Source: an uncultured Bacteroidales bacterium
GTDB lineage: Bacteria > Bacteroidota > Bacteroidia > Bacteroidales > Paludibacteraceae
NCBI GenBank assembly: GCA_937885465.1
Contig: CAKZZM010000190.1
Coordinates: forward strand, 10,713-74,712
Length of the DNA: 64,000 bases
Direction: 5' to 3'
The translations under genes were made by a program, and so were the position numbers. Shown here in pieces: positions 38,224 through 47,902 of this stretch (position 1 is the stretch's first letter; each line of letters opens with the position of its first letter). Under the pieces are notes generated by a model. The model was not told the DNA's origin. It saw nothing but the letters and a program-made list of their open reading frames with translations, and made no database searches.

Positions 38224-38990
38224 TACCAGCGGCGTTTGAGCAGGTTAGTGAAGAGCATATAGGCGTTCGACTCCTTGTCCCAAGCGGGGAAAGTCTTTGC
38301 TATATATGACTCGGCAGCATCAAGAGAGGAGAGGTTATTGAGCAGGTCGATAGTCTTGTTCATTAACTCTCCGTTTCCGCTAAATAATTCCCTTTGGAAA
38401 AGGAATCTATCACCGAGAGATATTGCTTTTTTCAAATCTTCAATTTTTGGAACGACGGAAGAAAGCGTGTCTCCTTGCTGCGCTGCATCGAGCAAAGTCT
38501 GCTGCGGGTGAGGACGATTAGGTTGTTGTTCATCAACTTCTTCTTTGGGCTGCTCTTTGGGTTCTTCTTTGAGTTCTTCTTTAGGCTGCTCTTCCTCTTC
38601 GATAAACTCAACTTCTAATTCAGGCAGACCTGTCTCCTCGTCGGTGGCGATAGTGTCCTCTTCTTCTGCACTGATCTCAATATGCTTCGCCATGGCGTTA
38701 TTAACTTCCGCTTCTATTTCTTCATGTTCGGGAGCGATAGCGGGTGCCGGTTGAATAGAGACGGGTGCCGAATTGACTGCACTTAATTCAACTTGTTTTA
38801 AGTCGTGTTTTATCTCGATAAGAAGCCGCTCAATCTCGTTAAGTCGTTTTTCGTTTTCTTCGACCTTGCGCTCTGTTGCGGTGAGATATTGTTCAATATG
38901 GGCGAGCCTTTCTTCCGCTTCGGCATGCCGGCGTTGCATTTCAGTAAGGCGAACCTCTAATTGCTCAAAATATTTAACTAATTCTTCCAT
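38223..38990 (-). CDS. Coiled-coil protein with acidic linker and conserved C-terminal domain
   Basis: This 255-residue protein has three parts. Residues ~1-75 form a coiled coil. Residues ~85-170 are rich in Glu, Pro and Lys with repeated PKEE/PKEQ words. Residues ~180-255 contain LGDRFLFQRELFSGN and a final WDKESNAYMLFTNLLKRRW. The last part recurs in Bacteroidota proteins of unknown function. There is no signal peptide. It overlaps rsmI and is 2 nt from the POT transporter gene, so the three form an operon. Confidence 0.75.
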   Translation of the reverse strand: MEELVKYFEQLEVRLTEMQRRHAEAEERLAHIEQYLTATERKVEENEKRLNEIERLLIEIKHDLKQVELSAVNSAPVSIQPAPAIAPEHEEIEAEVNNAMAKHIEISAEEEDTIATDEETGLPELEVEFIEEEEQPKEELKEEPKEQPKEEVDEQQPNRPHPQQTLLDAAQQGDTLSSVVPKIEDLKKAISLGDRFLFQRELFSGNGELMNKTIDLLNNLSSLDAAESYIAKTFPAWDKESNAYMLFTNLLKRRW

Positions 38991-38992
38991 AA

Positions 38993-40549
38993 TTATTCTG
39001 TCATTTGTTTTAGTTTCTTTAGTAGTGCAAACATAATGATGGAACTTATTAAGCAGAGTGCAATAAGTATAGCCCAGTTATACATCAAAGGAATCTTATT
39101 CCACAATGCCGACGGGATACGACTCAGGTAGTTACCGATAGCTGTAGCCGCAAACCATCCACCCATCATCAAACCTTTGTATTTAGGAGGTGCCACTTTG
39201 CTCACAAACGAGATTCCCATCGGAGAAAGTAATAATTCAGCAATAGTCAGTGTAAAATAAGTGGAGATTAACCACATAGGTGAAAGAATACTCTGAGTAT
39301 TTTGTCCTAAATCCATCGGAGAAGTGAGAGAGACAGAGGCCATTGTGATAATGCCAAAACCGAGAGCGGCCACTAACATACCCCATGCGATGCGGGCGGG
39401 AGCACTAACAACTTTACCGCGCTTCTCCAATGCAGCGAAGAAAGCCATACTGAATGGAGTCAAAGCCACCACAAAGAACGGGTTGAATTGCTGGAAATCA
39501 GAAGGCTGAGCGGCGATAGGGTCGTCCATTCGCAAGAATAACAATATGGCACCGCACCACAAAGCCAAGGTGCTCAGACCGCATATTATACGATTTTTCA
39601 ATTCCTTTGCCTGGACGGTGGCGAAACCTGTATAAACGGATGCCGCAATTAGAGCCAACGAGAAGATATTGAAGCCGAAACGCATAGGACCTGTTATTGC
39701 CAGATTTGTATATTTCTTAGCGAAGAATGTGAGGGCAGAACCATTTTGATGGAACGCCATCCAGAAGAAGATAACTACGCCGAATACTAACAAGAGGGCA
39801 ATGATGCGGTCTCTGGTCTGCTTCGGGGTTAGTTCAACAACATCACCCTTGTTATCCGCTGCCTTCACTTGCTTTGCAGTTATATCAGCATGCTTGAACC
39901 AACTGCGGCAAGAGAAATAAATCACAGCAGATAAGATAATGGAAACACATGCTACACCGAAACACAAGCCGTAGGCATTATATAACGCTTGAAGATACTC
40001 GGGGGCTTGATTTGCTGCATCATATACAAATCCGTATTTCCCTAAATGCCAGTTAGTAATCCATTTCGCCATAGATGGAGCAAACATCGCTCCGATGTTG
40101 ATTGCCATATAGAACAACGAGAAGGCGGCATCACGACGATCCGCATATTTAGGGTCATCGTACAAGTTTCCTACCAATACTTGCAAGTTACCTTTAAAAA
40201 GGCCTGTTCCCAGTGAGACTAATCCCAGACCGCCGAACATAACCAGCTTGCCGGTCAAATCCGGCATAGTGGGGATTGCCAGTGCCAAATAGCCGAGGAA
40301 CATAGTGATCATACCTATTACCACGCACTTGCCGTAACCAATCTTATCGGCCACAAAACCACCGAGCAGCGGGGAGAAATAAACGATAGCAAGGAAAATG
40401 GCGTAAACATGTCCTGACTCTGACTCTGTCCATCCGAATTTGGCCTGCATAAACAATGTAAAAATGGCTAACATCGTGTAGTAGCCGAAACGCTCGCCTG
40501 TGTTAGCCAGTGCCAGAGCGAATAAACCCTTTGGTTGATTTTTAAACAT
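38993..40549 (-). CDS. Proton-dependent oligopeptide transporter (POT/PTR family)
   Basis: This 518-residue inner-membrane protein has 12-14 membrane segments. The ExxERFxYY-type motif appears as GERFGYYTM (residues 18-26). It is predicted to import di- or tripeptides with protons. The stop lies 2 nt before the coiled-coil gene and the start is 6 nt after ilvE, so ilvE-POT-coiled-coil-rsmI read as one operon. The periplasmic Dcp-like peptidase elsewhere in the window could supply its substrates (inference). Confidence 0.92.
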   Translation of the reverse strand: MFKNQPKGLFALALANTGERFGYYTMLAIFTLFMQAKFGWTESESGHVYAIFLAIVYFSPLLGGFVADKIGYGKCVVIGMITMFLGYLALAIPTMPDLTGKLVMFGGLGLVSLGTGLFKGNLQVLVGNLYDDPKYADRRDAAFSLFYMAINIGAMFAPSMAKWITNWHLGKYGFVYDAANQAPEYLQALYNAYGLCFGVACVSIILSAVIYFSCRSWFKHADITAKQVKAADNKGDVVELTPKQTRDRIIALLLVFGVVIFFWMAFHQNGSALTFFAKKYTNLAITGPMRFGFNIFSLALIAASVYTGFATVQAKELKNRIICGLSTLALWCGAILLFLRMDDPIAAQPSDFQQFNPFFVVALTPFSMAFFAALEKRGKVVSAPARIAWGMLVAALGFGIITMASVSLTSPMDLGQNTQSILSPMWLISTYFTLTIAELLLSPMGISFVSKVAPPKYKGLMMGGWFAATAIGNYLSRIPSALWNKIPLMYNWAILIALCLISSIIMFALLKKLKQMTE

Positions 40550-40555
40550 AATATT

Positions 40556-41569
40556 TTAGTTTTTAATTATTTCATTCCAGTTGTGTTTGTCTTCTGCGCG
40601 TCCGAATTGGATATCGCGCAGGGCATGGAATAGGCGGCAGCAGACCGGTCCCGGAGCTTCGCCGTATTCGTAGGTGGTGTTTAAGTCGGGGTCGATGATG
40701 CGAGAGATGGGCGAGATGGCGGCACCTGTTCCTACGGCTGCCGCCTCTTGGAAGTAGTTCAACTCCTGAACGGGTATCTTCCGTTCTTCCACATCTATAT
40801 CGAAATCGTGGCATAATGTGCGCAGCGAGCGGTTGATGATAGAGGGAAGGATACTCTCGCTAAGCGGCGTAACATACACTCCGTCGCGCACTCCGATGAA
40901 GTTAGCACCTCCGCACTCGTCAATATACTGATGTTCCTTAGAATCGAGGAAGAGCACGCCTAAACCTTTCTCGTGAGCAGGCTCTGTGGCACGGAAGGAA
41001 GCGGCGTAGTTACCGCCGACCTTGTATTGCCCTGTGCCGCGCGGTGCCGCGCGGTCAACATGCCGATTGATGATAAAGGGAGTTGTGCCGAATCCGGCGG
41101 GGAAATAAGGTCCGATGGGGGTGCCTATAACCATAAACTCGAACTCGTGTGCCGGTGCTACGCCTACCTTAGGCGTTGTGCCGATAAGGATAGGTCTGAG
41201 ATAGAGTGTTGCTCCCGTGCCGTAAGGCGGGAGGTAATCAATATTCTCACGAATACACATGCGACATGCCTCAACGAACGTCTCTTCCGGCAATTCTGCC
41301 ATATACATAGCGCGGGCAGAGTCGTTCAAGCGTCGAGCATTTTCGTAAGGACGGAAAAGGCGAATAACGCCGTCCACGCCGCGATAGGCTTTTAGTCCTT
41401 CGAAAGCTTGTTGTGCATATTGTAAGGCTGCTGCGGCGGCATGAATGGTGATATTCATATCTGATGTGGAGTACAATTCGCTCCATTTGCCGTCTTTATA
41501 CGAGCAGCGAATAATCTTATCTGTAGGGGTATATGAAAAGGTCAGTTTGCCCCAATCAATCTGTTTCAT
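40556..41569 (-). CDS. ilvE: Branched-chain amino acid aminotransferase
   Basis: IlvE moves amino groups between branched-chain 2-oxo acids and glutamate. The ATG at 41569 gives MKQIDWGKLTFSYTPTD and 337 residues, and the frame upstream to 41617 is not expected to be used. The PLP lysine is in QYKVGGNYAAS. The YFQEAAAVGTGAAISPI segment matches the fold-type IV cofactor site. It is 6 nt before the POT gene. Confidence 0.94.
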   Translation of the reverse strand: MKQIDWGKLTFSYTPTDKIIRCSYKDGKWSELYSTSDMNITIHAAAAALQYAQQAFEGLKAYRGVDGVIRLFRPYENARRLNDSARAMYMAELPEETFVEACRMCIRENIDYLPPYGTGATLYLRPILIGTTPKVGVAPAHEFEFMVIGTPIGPYFPAGFGTTPFIINRHVDRAAPRGTGQYKVGGNYAASFRATEPAHEKGLGVLFLDSKEHQYIDECGGANFIGVRDGVYVTPLSESILPSIINRSLRTLCHDFDIDVEERKIPVQELNYFQEAAAVGTGAAISPISRIIDPDLNTTYEYGEAPGPVCCRLFHALRDIQFGRAEDKHNWNEIIKN

Positions 41570-41650
41570 TCTGATTTCTAACTTAGGTCTTAGCCCGCTA
41601 TACCGCGCTCTGAACAATCATCGAGATGCTAACAACATAGTGGTCTCAGT

Positions 41651-42205
41651 TCAAACATCTGTTTCCGGTCCGAACCGAAAAAGAGCGTCTAAAATACTTA
41701 TTCCGTCGCCCCAACATGTGTCAATATTCTGTCCGCTCCAATCTGCGGTAGCGGCAAGTCGGGAAGCATAGTTGTTCTGAGGCGGGCAGTTGTTAAGTAG
41801 TGAGGTTGCTATATAGGCGGTGTCGTTATTCAGGTCAAGGAGGAAGTGATATTGCTTTTGATATATTGGTAGTATATAATCTTGATAAAAATCGAAATAA
41901 GGCGTATGTTTGTAGGCACTGAGGATGGCGTATCGGTGTTGGTGTTGCCAAGGAGCGGCATTGCTTATTTCTACATCTCGCGTCAGTTGTTTGCTGCCCG
42001 CCTTTTTTACCGGAACCGAAAGCGTCAGTTCTTCGCCCTGCGGGGTTATTATCACGCAACGGTTACGGTAGGTCTGCTTCGGAAATGATTCCATCACTTC
42101 AATCTGTATGTTTTCCGGGGCGCATAGTTGAGCGGTAGCGTCAAAATAGCATTCAAACCACCTTTTAGGTGCCCAATATGCCGTTGGCAAAATAGCACTC
42201 ATCAC
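41651..42205 (-). CDS. WbqC-like family protein
   Basis: This 184-residue protein has the features of the WbqC family. It begins ILPTAYWAPKRWFECYF, then has NRCVIITPQGEELTLSVPV and the conserved APWQHQHRYAILSAYKHTPYF region (cited in parts). Members are found near O-antigen or lepB genes, and the biochemical role is not established. Two adjacent ATGs are possible. It starts 3 nt after the lepB stop, so it is co-transcribed with lepB. Confidence 0.82.
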   Translation of the reverse strand: MMSAILPTAYWAPKRWFECYFDATAQLCAPENIQIEVMESFPKQTYRNRCVIITPQGEELTLSVPVKKAGSKQLTRDVEISNAAPWQHQHRYAILSAYKHTPYFDFYQDYILPIYQKQYHFLLDLNNDTAYIATSLLNNCPPQNNYASRLAATADWSGQNIDTCWGDGISILDALFRFGPETDV

Positions 42206-42208
42206 TTC

Positions 42209-43678
42209 TCATTTATTGGCATCTCTTCCTATGCGATTCCAGCGTATATGCCCGTGGAACCAAGGTTTGTCTTTTTCAATAGAGAGCCAAACAAAGCGCG
42301 GCGTGCCTACTATATGGTCTTCGGGGACGAAACCCCAATAGCGTGAGTCGGCACTATTATGACGGTTGTCGCCCATCATCCAATAGTAGTCCATCTTGAA
42401 GGTATATTGTTCGCCTATGCGGGCGTGACTATGTTCGTAGGTCTCTATGACGCGCTTGTAAATGGGGTAGTTATCCGTAGTGAGAGTAATAGTGGCACCT
42501 TTCTCAGGAAGATAGATAGGACCATAATTGTCTCTTGTCCAGCGGATAATACTATCACCTTGCAGGAATGTTGCGCCAAGCGGGAAGACGGGGTCGTTGG
42601 GACGCACCGGTTCGATGATAATCTTCTCTATATGCGAGTTATTCTCTAACTCCTTTTTCATCTCTCTCGTAAGTGGGAAGTGATAGACGGGTTTCGCGGG
42701 GTCAAGCCCTACATACAGAATCTCTTGTAATCCGATTTGCGTATTGGGATTGAGGTTGCGATAGTCGTCTTTGCTAATACCTAATTTGAATGTATAGTCC
42801 TTCGAAAGCCTTACGCCGTCGGTCTGCACATAGTAGTTATATTGCACCTCTTCGTGGTCGGCCTCAATAACGCCGTTGATGAAGATTTGATTGTCGATTA
42901 TTTGTAGTGTGTCTCCCGGTGTGCCAACGCATCGTTTGACATAGTTTTCCCGCCTGTCAACGGGGCGATATACTATCTCTCCGAATACATCTTTTCTCTT
43001 CTCAATTATCCTGCGTCCTACTTCACTGTCGCCTCCGCCATAGAGGTAACGCAGGGTGTAGATATCCGGGTTCTGCATATTAAGGCAGACGGTATCGCCG
43101 GTCGGAAAATTGAAAACGACGATATCTCCTTTCTTCACTTCTCTCCAACCTTTCATGCGGCGGTATTCCCATTGCGGATGCTCTATAAAACTCTTGCCAC
43201 CGCCGAGCCATTTAGGAAAAGTATGCTGCACCAGCGGGAAAGAGAGCGGAGTGTTGGGGATGCGAGGTCCGTATGCTGCCTTGCTGACATAGAGAAAATC
43301 ACCCACGCGCAGACTTTTCTCAAGAGAGGACGATGGTATCTGATAGTTCTGAAAAAGAAAGAGATTAATGAAATAGACAGCCACAAGAGCAAACACTATT
43401 GCGTCTATCCAAGAGAAGATAGTGTATAGTGTGGAATTCGCCTTCGGGTTGGCAGGTTCGTTGGGACCGGAAGGCTTAAATTTGCGCCACCAACTCCATG
43501 GGATATATTTTGTTATAAAAGTATCTGCTATTACAGGTAGGAGCAGAAGCCACCAAAGACTTTGCAGATGACCGATACTTACCCAAATAATAAAAATAAT
43601 ATACAAGCTGCACCACACGCATGCAGCAATGCGACTTTTGCGTGAAGAGGCTTTTATTCGTTCTTTAAAACTAAGCAT
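42209..43678 (-). CDS. lepB: Signal peptidase I
   Basis: LepB cleaves signal peptides at the outer face of the inner membrane. The 489 residues are long, as usual in Bacteroidales. The N-terminus has two or three membrane segments. The catalytic Ser is in QIPSSSLEKSL, the general-base Lys in NYVKRCVGTPGD, and box E is GDNRHNSADSRYWGFVP. The large insert between the Lys and box E regions forms an extra domain. It is upstream of the WbqC-like gene. Confidence 0.95.
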   Translation of the reverse strand: MLSFKERIKASSRKSRIAACVWCSLYIIFIIWVSIGHLQSLWWLLLLPVIADTFITKYIPWSWWRKFKPSGPNEPANPKANSTLYTIFSWIDAIVFALVAVYFINLFLFQNYQIPSSSLEKSLRVGDFLYVSKAAYGPRIPNTPLSFPLVQHTFPKWLGGGKSFIEHPQWEYRRMKGWREVKKGDIVVFNFPTGDTVCLNMQNPDIYTLRYLYGGGDSEVGRRIIEKRKDVFGEIVYRPVDRRENYVKRCVGTPGDTLQIIDNQIFINGVIEADHEEVQYNYYVQTDGVRLSKDYTFKLGISKDDYRNLNPNTQIGLQEILYVGLDPAKPVYHFPLTREMKKELENNSHIEKIIIEPVRPNDPVFPLGATFLQGDSIIRWTRDNYGPIYLPEKGATITLTTDNYPIYKRVIETYEHSHARIGEQYTFKMDYYWMMGDNRHNSADSRYWGFVPEDHIVGTPRFVWLSIEKDKPWFHGHIRWNRIGRDANK

Positions 43679-43729
43679 AACAATTTTTAAATTCTAACTT
43701 TTAATTGACGAAGATCGTCACCGTTCTGA

Positions 43730-44833
43730 CTACTCGAATTCCATGAGGTAGGCTTTGATAAATTCATCGATATCGCCGTCCATCACGGCACCTACATTAG
43801 ACGTCTGATAGCCTGTGCGGTGGTCTTTGACGCGCCTATCATCGAAGACATACGAGCGTATCTGACTACCCCACTCTATTTTTTTCTTTCCAGCTTCGAC
43901 CTTTGCTTGTGCCTGACGGCGTTTCTCAAGTTCCAACTCGTATAGTTCAGAGCGCAAGTGCCGCAGGGCATTCTCTCTATTCTTCGGCTGATCGCGAGTT
44001 TCAGTGTTCTCAATAACTATCTCATCGTCTAAGCCGGTGAGGGGGTTCTTAAATTTATAGTGCAAGCGTACTCCCGACTCTACCTTATTGACATTTTGTC
44101 CGCCTGCCCCTGACGAGCGGAAGGTGTCCCATGAGAGTCCAGCCGGGTTGATGTCTATCTCTATCGAGTCATCGATAAGAGGCACAACGAAGACTGACGC
44201 AAACGAGGTCATGCGCTTGCCTTGCGCGTTGTAAGGTGATACGCGGACGAGGCGGTGTACGCCGTTCTCTGATTTTAGATATCCGTATGCCATATCGCCC
44301 TCTACGGTGAAGGTAACGGTCTTGATACCTGCCTCGTCACCATCTTGCAGGTTGGTAATCATTGTTTTATAGCCGTGCTTTTCGCAGTAACGCTGATACA
44401 TACGCATCAGTTGCTCTGCCCAGTCTTGTGCTTCTGTGCCCCCTGCGCCTGATACTATCTTCAGTACTGCCGGCATCTGATCCTCCTCGTGCGAGAGCAT
44501 ATTCTTCATCTCTAATGCTTCTACCTCTGCGAGGGCGTGGGAATAGGCATGATCCACCTCTTCCTCATCGCATATCCCTTCGCGGAAATATTCCATTGAG
44601 AGCGACAACTCCTCTGTAGCGGAGCGCACACCTTCGTAGCCATCAATCCATGCTTTTATCTGCTTCACTTTGCGCATCTGAGCCTCAGCTGCTTTGGCAT
44701 CTTCCCAAAAGTCAGGGGCTTGCGTGCGCAACTCCTCTTCGGCAAGTTGTTCGCGTTTATCGTCTATCTGAAGATAGTCGCGCAGTTTGTCTGCGCGATC
44801 TTGTAATTCTTTTTGTTGTTCTGCTGTTATCAT
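43730..44833 (-). CDS. prfB: Peptide chain release factor 2
   Basis: RF2 releases peptides at UGA and UAA codons. The 367 residues contain the GGQ motif (SGAGGQNVNKVESGVRL) and the codon-recognition region RVSPYNAQGKRMTSF, with SPY in place of SPF. The frame is continuous through the region of the E. coli autoregulatory frameshift (YLQIDDKREQL). So there is no in-frame UGA and no programmed frameshift. Confidence 0.95.
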   Translation of the reverse strand: MITAEQQKELQDRADKLRDYLQIDDKREQLAEEELRTQAPDFWEDAKAAEAQMRKVKQIKAWIDGYEGVRSATEELSLSMEYFREGICDEEEVDHAYSHALAEVEALEMKNMLSHEEDQMPAVLKIVSGAGGTEAQDWAEQLMRMYQRYCEKHGYKTMITNLQDGDEAGIKTVTFTVEGDMAYGYLKSENGVHRLVRVSPYNAQGKRMTSFASVFVVPLIDDSIEIDINPAGLSWDTFRSSGAGGQNVNKVESGVRLHYKFKNPLTGLDDEIVIENTETRDQPKNRENALRHLRSELYELELEKRRQAQAKVEAGKKKIEWGSQIRSYVFDDRRVKDHRTGYQTSNVGAVMDGDIDEFIKAYLMEFE

Positions 44834-44835
44834 AG

Positions 44836-47280
44836 TTACTTTATCAATCCGCCAAGAACATTATATGTTTTTCCGTTTCTAATAATCAATATATTTCCGT
44901 TGAGGAATATTTTGTGTCCGTTAGGTTCGTTACTGTTTCTTTCGATATTATCTGTTGCCGTGTTATGTTGCACGGGTGTCGGCATTCCGAGCAGATAGTA
45001 GATTGCGTTTTCAACAAGCCGCAACCCGTTTTCGTTGAGATAAGCGGTGGAGTATTCAGACAGTCCGATCATCAGCATTCGCTTTGTCAAAACGGTGCCA
45101 TTGCAGTCCGTTCCTTCGGGAAACTCGGCAATCGTGGTATAGTTGCTATTGGAAAGCGGAGAAGCAAACACAGTAAAACCCGTGGTGTTAGTCCATGTGG
45201 AGATAGCGGTTACGGCATTAGTCTGACAGGCAGTGAAGACCATCAGTTCCTGCCCCTCGAATGTCAGTCCGTTGAAAAGGTCGTGGTTCGGGTCGCTCAC
45301 CGTAATGCCGAGGTCTTGTGTATTGACTGCCGTACCCCAATTCCAAACGGTGTTCTTAAACAGAAACGGTTTGAGGCAGAGCATAGGCTTGTCGTAGCCT
45401 TTTAGTGTTGAATAGGCGGGGGCGGCGGAGTTGGGTTTAGAACCGAGTACGATGATATCAGCCTGATTATAGTTGTTGTCAGATGCGGCGGCATCGAAGA
45501 TAGTAATGTTGATAGAGTCTGACTCGTTTAGCCATGAGAGCAGCAGTTCGTCTTCTGCCGCCTTGGGGGTGGTTACAAATGCCACTCTTTTCAGCGTGTT
45601 GGACTTTACGTGCAGAACGGCTTGTGCGGATGCCGATTCGTTATCATCGGAAACGGTTGTTATTGTTATGATATGCGTGCCTGTTTCTGTAGGAGTACCC
45701 GAAAGAGTGAGAGTCTTGCCGTTATTGCTTATCTTATGTGTGATGCCGTTTGGTTTGGCAGAGCATGTTAGTCTGTTGGCACTGCCGCCCCATTTGAACA
45801 CTATCGGCTCGATAGAGTCGCCTGCAACCACCCGTTGTTCGGCATTGTCGGATATGCAGGTAACAGTCGGGTGCAATGTCCCGTCCGTTTCATAGCAACC
45901 GAGGTCGGGCGCACTGCCGGTATAGGTATAACCAAGGTCCACACCTGCGTCTATAAGGTCGCTTCCGGCAGCAAGGCGCATCAGCGGCAGTTCCTGCAAG
46001 GAACCGTCGGATAAACGAGGAGAGAGAATAAGAGAAGTGTCAAGAGAGAGAAAATCAGCAGCGGTACAGGTAACGCCGCTTGTGTTCCACGAGTTGTGGT
46101 CGTTAGCACCTACTGTTTGCGCCCTGTAACTATCGCTGCCTTTGCTGCCGAGTGTTACGCAGTTGCGCAGGTAACTCGTGCCATAGTTAGTGCTGAAGCC
46201 GTAGTTGTTCTGATTGAGATAAGCAGAGCAGTTATATACCCACATCGTGCCGCCGTTGTTGTTATGGTCAAAGCCGCGGGCATAATTGCCGATAGAGAGG
46301 CAATGGTGAATTTCTATTTTGTGGTCGGTGTAGTTGCCGCCCATTTTAAATCCGTTGCCGTTACCTTGATTAGGATACTGACTGAGACTGACGGTTATAG
46401 TATTACCGTAGCGGTCGGTGAGTGTCGTTCCGACTTTGCTGTCGAACCACGCTTTGTCGGTTTGGTAGCGGGGGTGGTTCTGCATATTGTAATACGGCGC
46501 ACCATTTTGGTAGCAGATGCAGTCTTCAATTATTGTTTTGCTGTTTGATACTCGTTGGAAGAAATCCCAGCCGTCGTCGGAGTTATTCCATGATCGGCAG
46601 CCTATGTAATGGTTGCCGTTACCGGTAAACTGCTTGTCGGCGAAACCGTCAGCGTTACCGCCGAAGTTAGCGGCATTACCCGACATCGTTTGATAATCAA
46701 AATTATCGTGCGAGTCAACATTCTTGATGATATTGTCGCCTCCGATTTTCATTTGGCAGCCGGTGTCGGCAGAGCCATAGATGTCAAGATTTTCGAAAAG
46801 GCAGAACGACCCCTCGTTGTAAAGGTTATTCTTGCCTGAGTAACGAAGAGTGAGGTTTTTGAGGTGCAAGTAGGTGCACGATTTAATGGTGAGACCTCTC
46901 GTACCGTATGCCGTTGAGCGGAAATCGAGGATAGCGGGATAGGTGCCTTCGGCATTTATGCCTTCGTAGCCGGAGATAACTATTCTTGACGACACCCTGC
47001 CGTTAAGGTTTTCGATTGTTGTTTTGCCGAGGTCGTACTGCCCGCTGAGCAGGTACAATGTGTCGCCGGCATTTTTTAGTTTTTTCAGGCCGTTGCTTAA
47101 TGAGCACGGGTTAGAATAATCATTACCGTTACCATTGCCGTTAGGCGAGGCGTAGTACGTGCTTGCACTCGATGAAATGCAAACAAACAATGCCGAAATA
47201 ATGCACAAAGTACCGCAGCGAAACAGCTCGCCTAAAATGTACGATGTGCGAATTGCGTATGCTATTTTTGCCGCTTTCAT
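44836..47280 (-). CDS. Polysaccharide lyase family 9-like pectate lyase with C-terminal sorting-type tail
   Basis: This predicted secreted pectate lyase has 814 residues from ATG 47280. The frame is open to 47349, but those codons are family A repeats. A signal peptide precedes YYASPNGNGNGNDYSNPC. The beta-helix (to ~430) has PL9-like blocks: MKIGGDN, NADGFADKQF, NNSDDGWDFFQ and GFKMGGNYTDHKI. An Ig-like module (~465-555) follows. Next comes a flavodoxin/ThuA-like domain from KRVAFVTTP (~560-760). The tail GNILIIRNGKTYNVLGGLI resembles C-terminal secretion signals of Bacteroidales and is similar to the tail of the protein at 62654-63823. Confidence 0.88.
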   Translation of the reverse strand: MKAAKIAYAIRTSYILGELFRCGTLCIISALFVCISSSASTYYASPNGNGNGNDYSNPCSLSNGLKKLKNAGDTLYLLSGQYDLGKTTIENLNGRVSSRIVISGYEGINAEGTYPAILDFRSTAYGTRGLTIKSCTYLHLKNLTLRYSGKNNLYNEGSFCLFENLDIYGSADTGCQMKIGGDNIIKNVDSHDNFDYQTMSGNAANFGGNADGFADKQFTGNGNHYIGCRSWNNSDDGWDFFQRVSNSKTIIEDCICYQNGAPYYNMQNHPRYQTDKAWFDSKVGTTLTDRYGNTITVSLSQYPNQGNGNGFKMGGNYTDHKIEIHHCLSIGNYARGFDHNNNGGTMWVYNCSAYLNQNNYGFSTNYGTSYLRNCVTLGSKGSDSYRAQTVGANDHNSWNTSGVTCTAADFLSLDTSLILSPRLSDGSLQELPLMRLAAGSDLIDAGVDLGYTYTGSAPDLGCYETDGTLHPTVTCISDNAEQRVVAGDSIEPIVFKWGGSANRLTCSAKPNGITHKISNNGKTLTLSGTPTETGTHIITITTVSDDNESASAQAVLHVKSNTLKRVAFVTTPKAAEDELLLSWLNESDSINITIFDAAASDNNYNQADIIVLGSKPNSAAPAYSTLKGYDKPMLCLKPFLFKNTVWNWGTAVNTQDLGITVSDPNHDLFNGLTFEGQELMVFTACQTNAVTAISTWTNTTGFTVFASPLSNSNYTTIAEFPEGTDCNGTVLTKRMLMIGLSEYSTAYLNENGLRLVENAIYYLLGMPTPVQHNTATDNIERNSNEPNGHKIFLNGNILIIRNGKTYNVLGGLIK

Positions 47281-47293
47281 AACTGTAGAGAAT

Positions 47294-47377
47294 AGTGGAG
47301 AACGTCTCTGAACGTTCAAAATTAGTGGAGAACGTCTCTGAACGTTCAAAATTAATGGAGAACGTCTCCGAACGTTC
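47294..47377 (+). repeat. Family A palindromic repeat, three tandem copies
   Basis: Copies at 47294-47317, 47324-47347 and 47354-47377 have an exact 30-nt period. The first two have loop CTCTGA and the third CTCCGA. They lie directly upstream of the PL9 start codon and would be transcribed as its leader. Confidence 0.9.
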
Positions 47378-47384
47378 AGACTTT

Positions 47385-47416
47385 AGTCGGCATTTGATGC
47401 CGACTTTATAAAGACG
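47385..47416 (+). repeat. Family C hairpin with TTTATAAAG tail
   Basis: Stem GTCGGCAT/ATGCCGAC with a 3-nt TTG loop is followed by TTTATAAAGACG. The same unit is at 52767-52797 with loop TCA. Confidence 0.8.
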
Positions 47417-47427
47417 GATATAAGCGC

Positions 47428-47451
47428 AGTGGATAGCGTCTCCGAACGTTC
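47428..47451 (+). repeat. Diverged family A repeat
   Basis: The unit is recognisable (AGTGGA, then CGTCTCCGAACGTTC), but the left arm is altered to TAGCGT, which weakens the stem. Confidence 0.75.
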
Positions 47452-47482
47452 AATCATAACTGTTGAAATTTTTAACTTCTGC

Positions 47483-47728
47483 TTAATAACTCAGTGTCCA
47501 GCCTTCTGTCCATTCAGTGAGGATATATCCGTGACGATCGCTGCAGTGGTCGTGCAACCACGTCTTGCGCTCTTCGTCAAGACTATTCCACCACGTGCTG
47601 CACATAGGGTATAGAACAGGCACTACAGGAGTTCCCGCGGGTTGTGATTTACTTCTTGCCTTTGTGGCGATACGCTCTTTTTGTGCGATAGTGAGTCCTG
47701 CCCACCACTCATCGTTTTTGCTCAGCAT
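47483..47728 (-). CDS. Small conserved hypothetical protein (81 aa)
   Basis: The 81 residues are rich in Trp and charged residues: DEWWAGLTIAQKERIATKA, then YPMCSTWWNSLDEERKTW and HDHCSDRHG. Two WW(A/N)xL blocks suggest an internal repeat of a helical motif. There is no signal peptide or membrane segment. I do not know its function. It is alone between the repeat cluster and the divergent beta-barrel gene. Confidence 0.65.
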   Translation of the reverse strand: MLSKNDEWWAGLTIAQKERIATKARSKSQPAGTPVVPVLYPMCSTWWNSLDEERKTWLHDHCSDRHGYILTEWTEGWTLSY

Positions 47729-47844
47729 AATATTGCATTTTTTTGTTTGCCTTTACGGCGTATATATATTTTCACAAAGTTACTTTTTTTTTTCAATACT
47801 TACAAGATTTTTTTGAAAAATAAGCAGCAAGGCATATTACATAA

Positions 47845-47874
47845 TTGTCGTGTAGCGGTTTTTTAGTATCTTTG
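47845..47874 (+). promoter_or_regulatory. Promoter for the beta-barrel gene at 47903
   Basis: A -33 TTG at 47845-47847 and a -7 TATCTTTG at 47867-47874 are 19 nt apart. Transcription would start near 47880. Confidence 0.75.
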
Positions 47875-47902
47875 TCGAAATATGATGATTAACTTTTCTA
47901 AT

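Noticed and set aside
40973..41395. Long plus-strand open frame opposite ilvE
   Set aside because: It is a shadow of ilvE, whose motifs are complete on the minus strand.
43730..44833. Programmed frameshift in prfB
   Set aside because: The frame is continuous through the site and no in-frame UGA occurs.
47281..47349. N-terminal extension of the PL9 lyase
   Set aside because: The extra codons are the tandem repeats. A proper signal peptide begins at ATG 47280.
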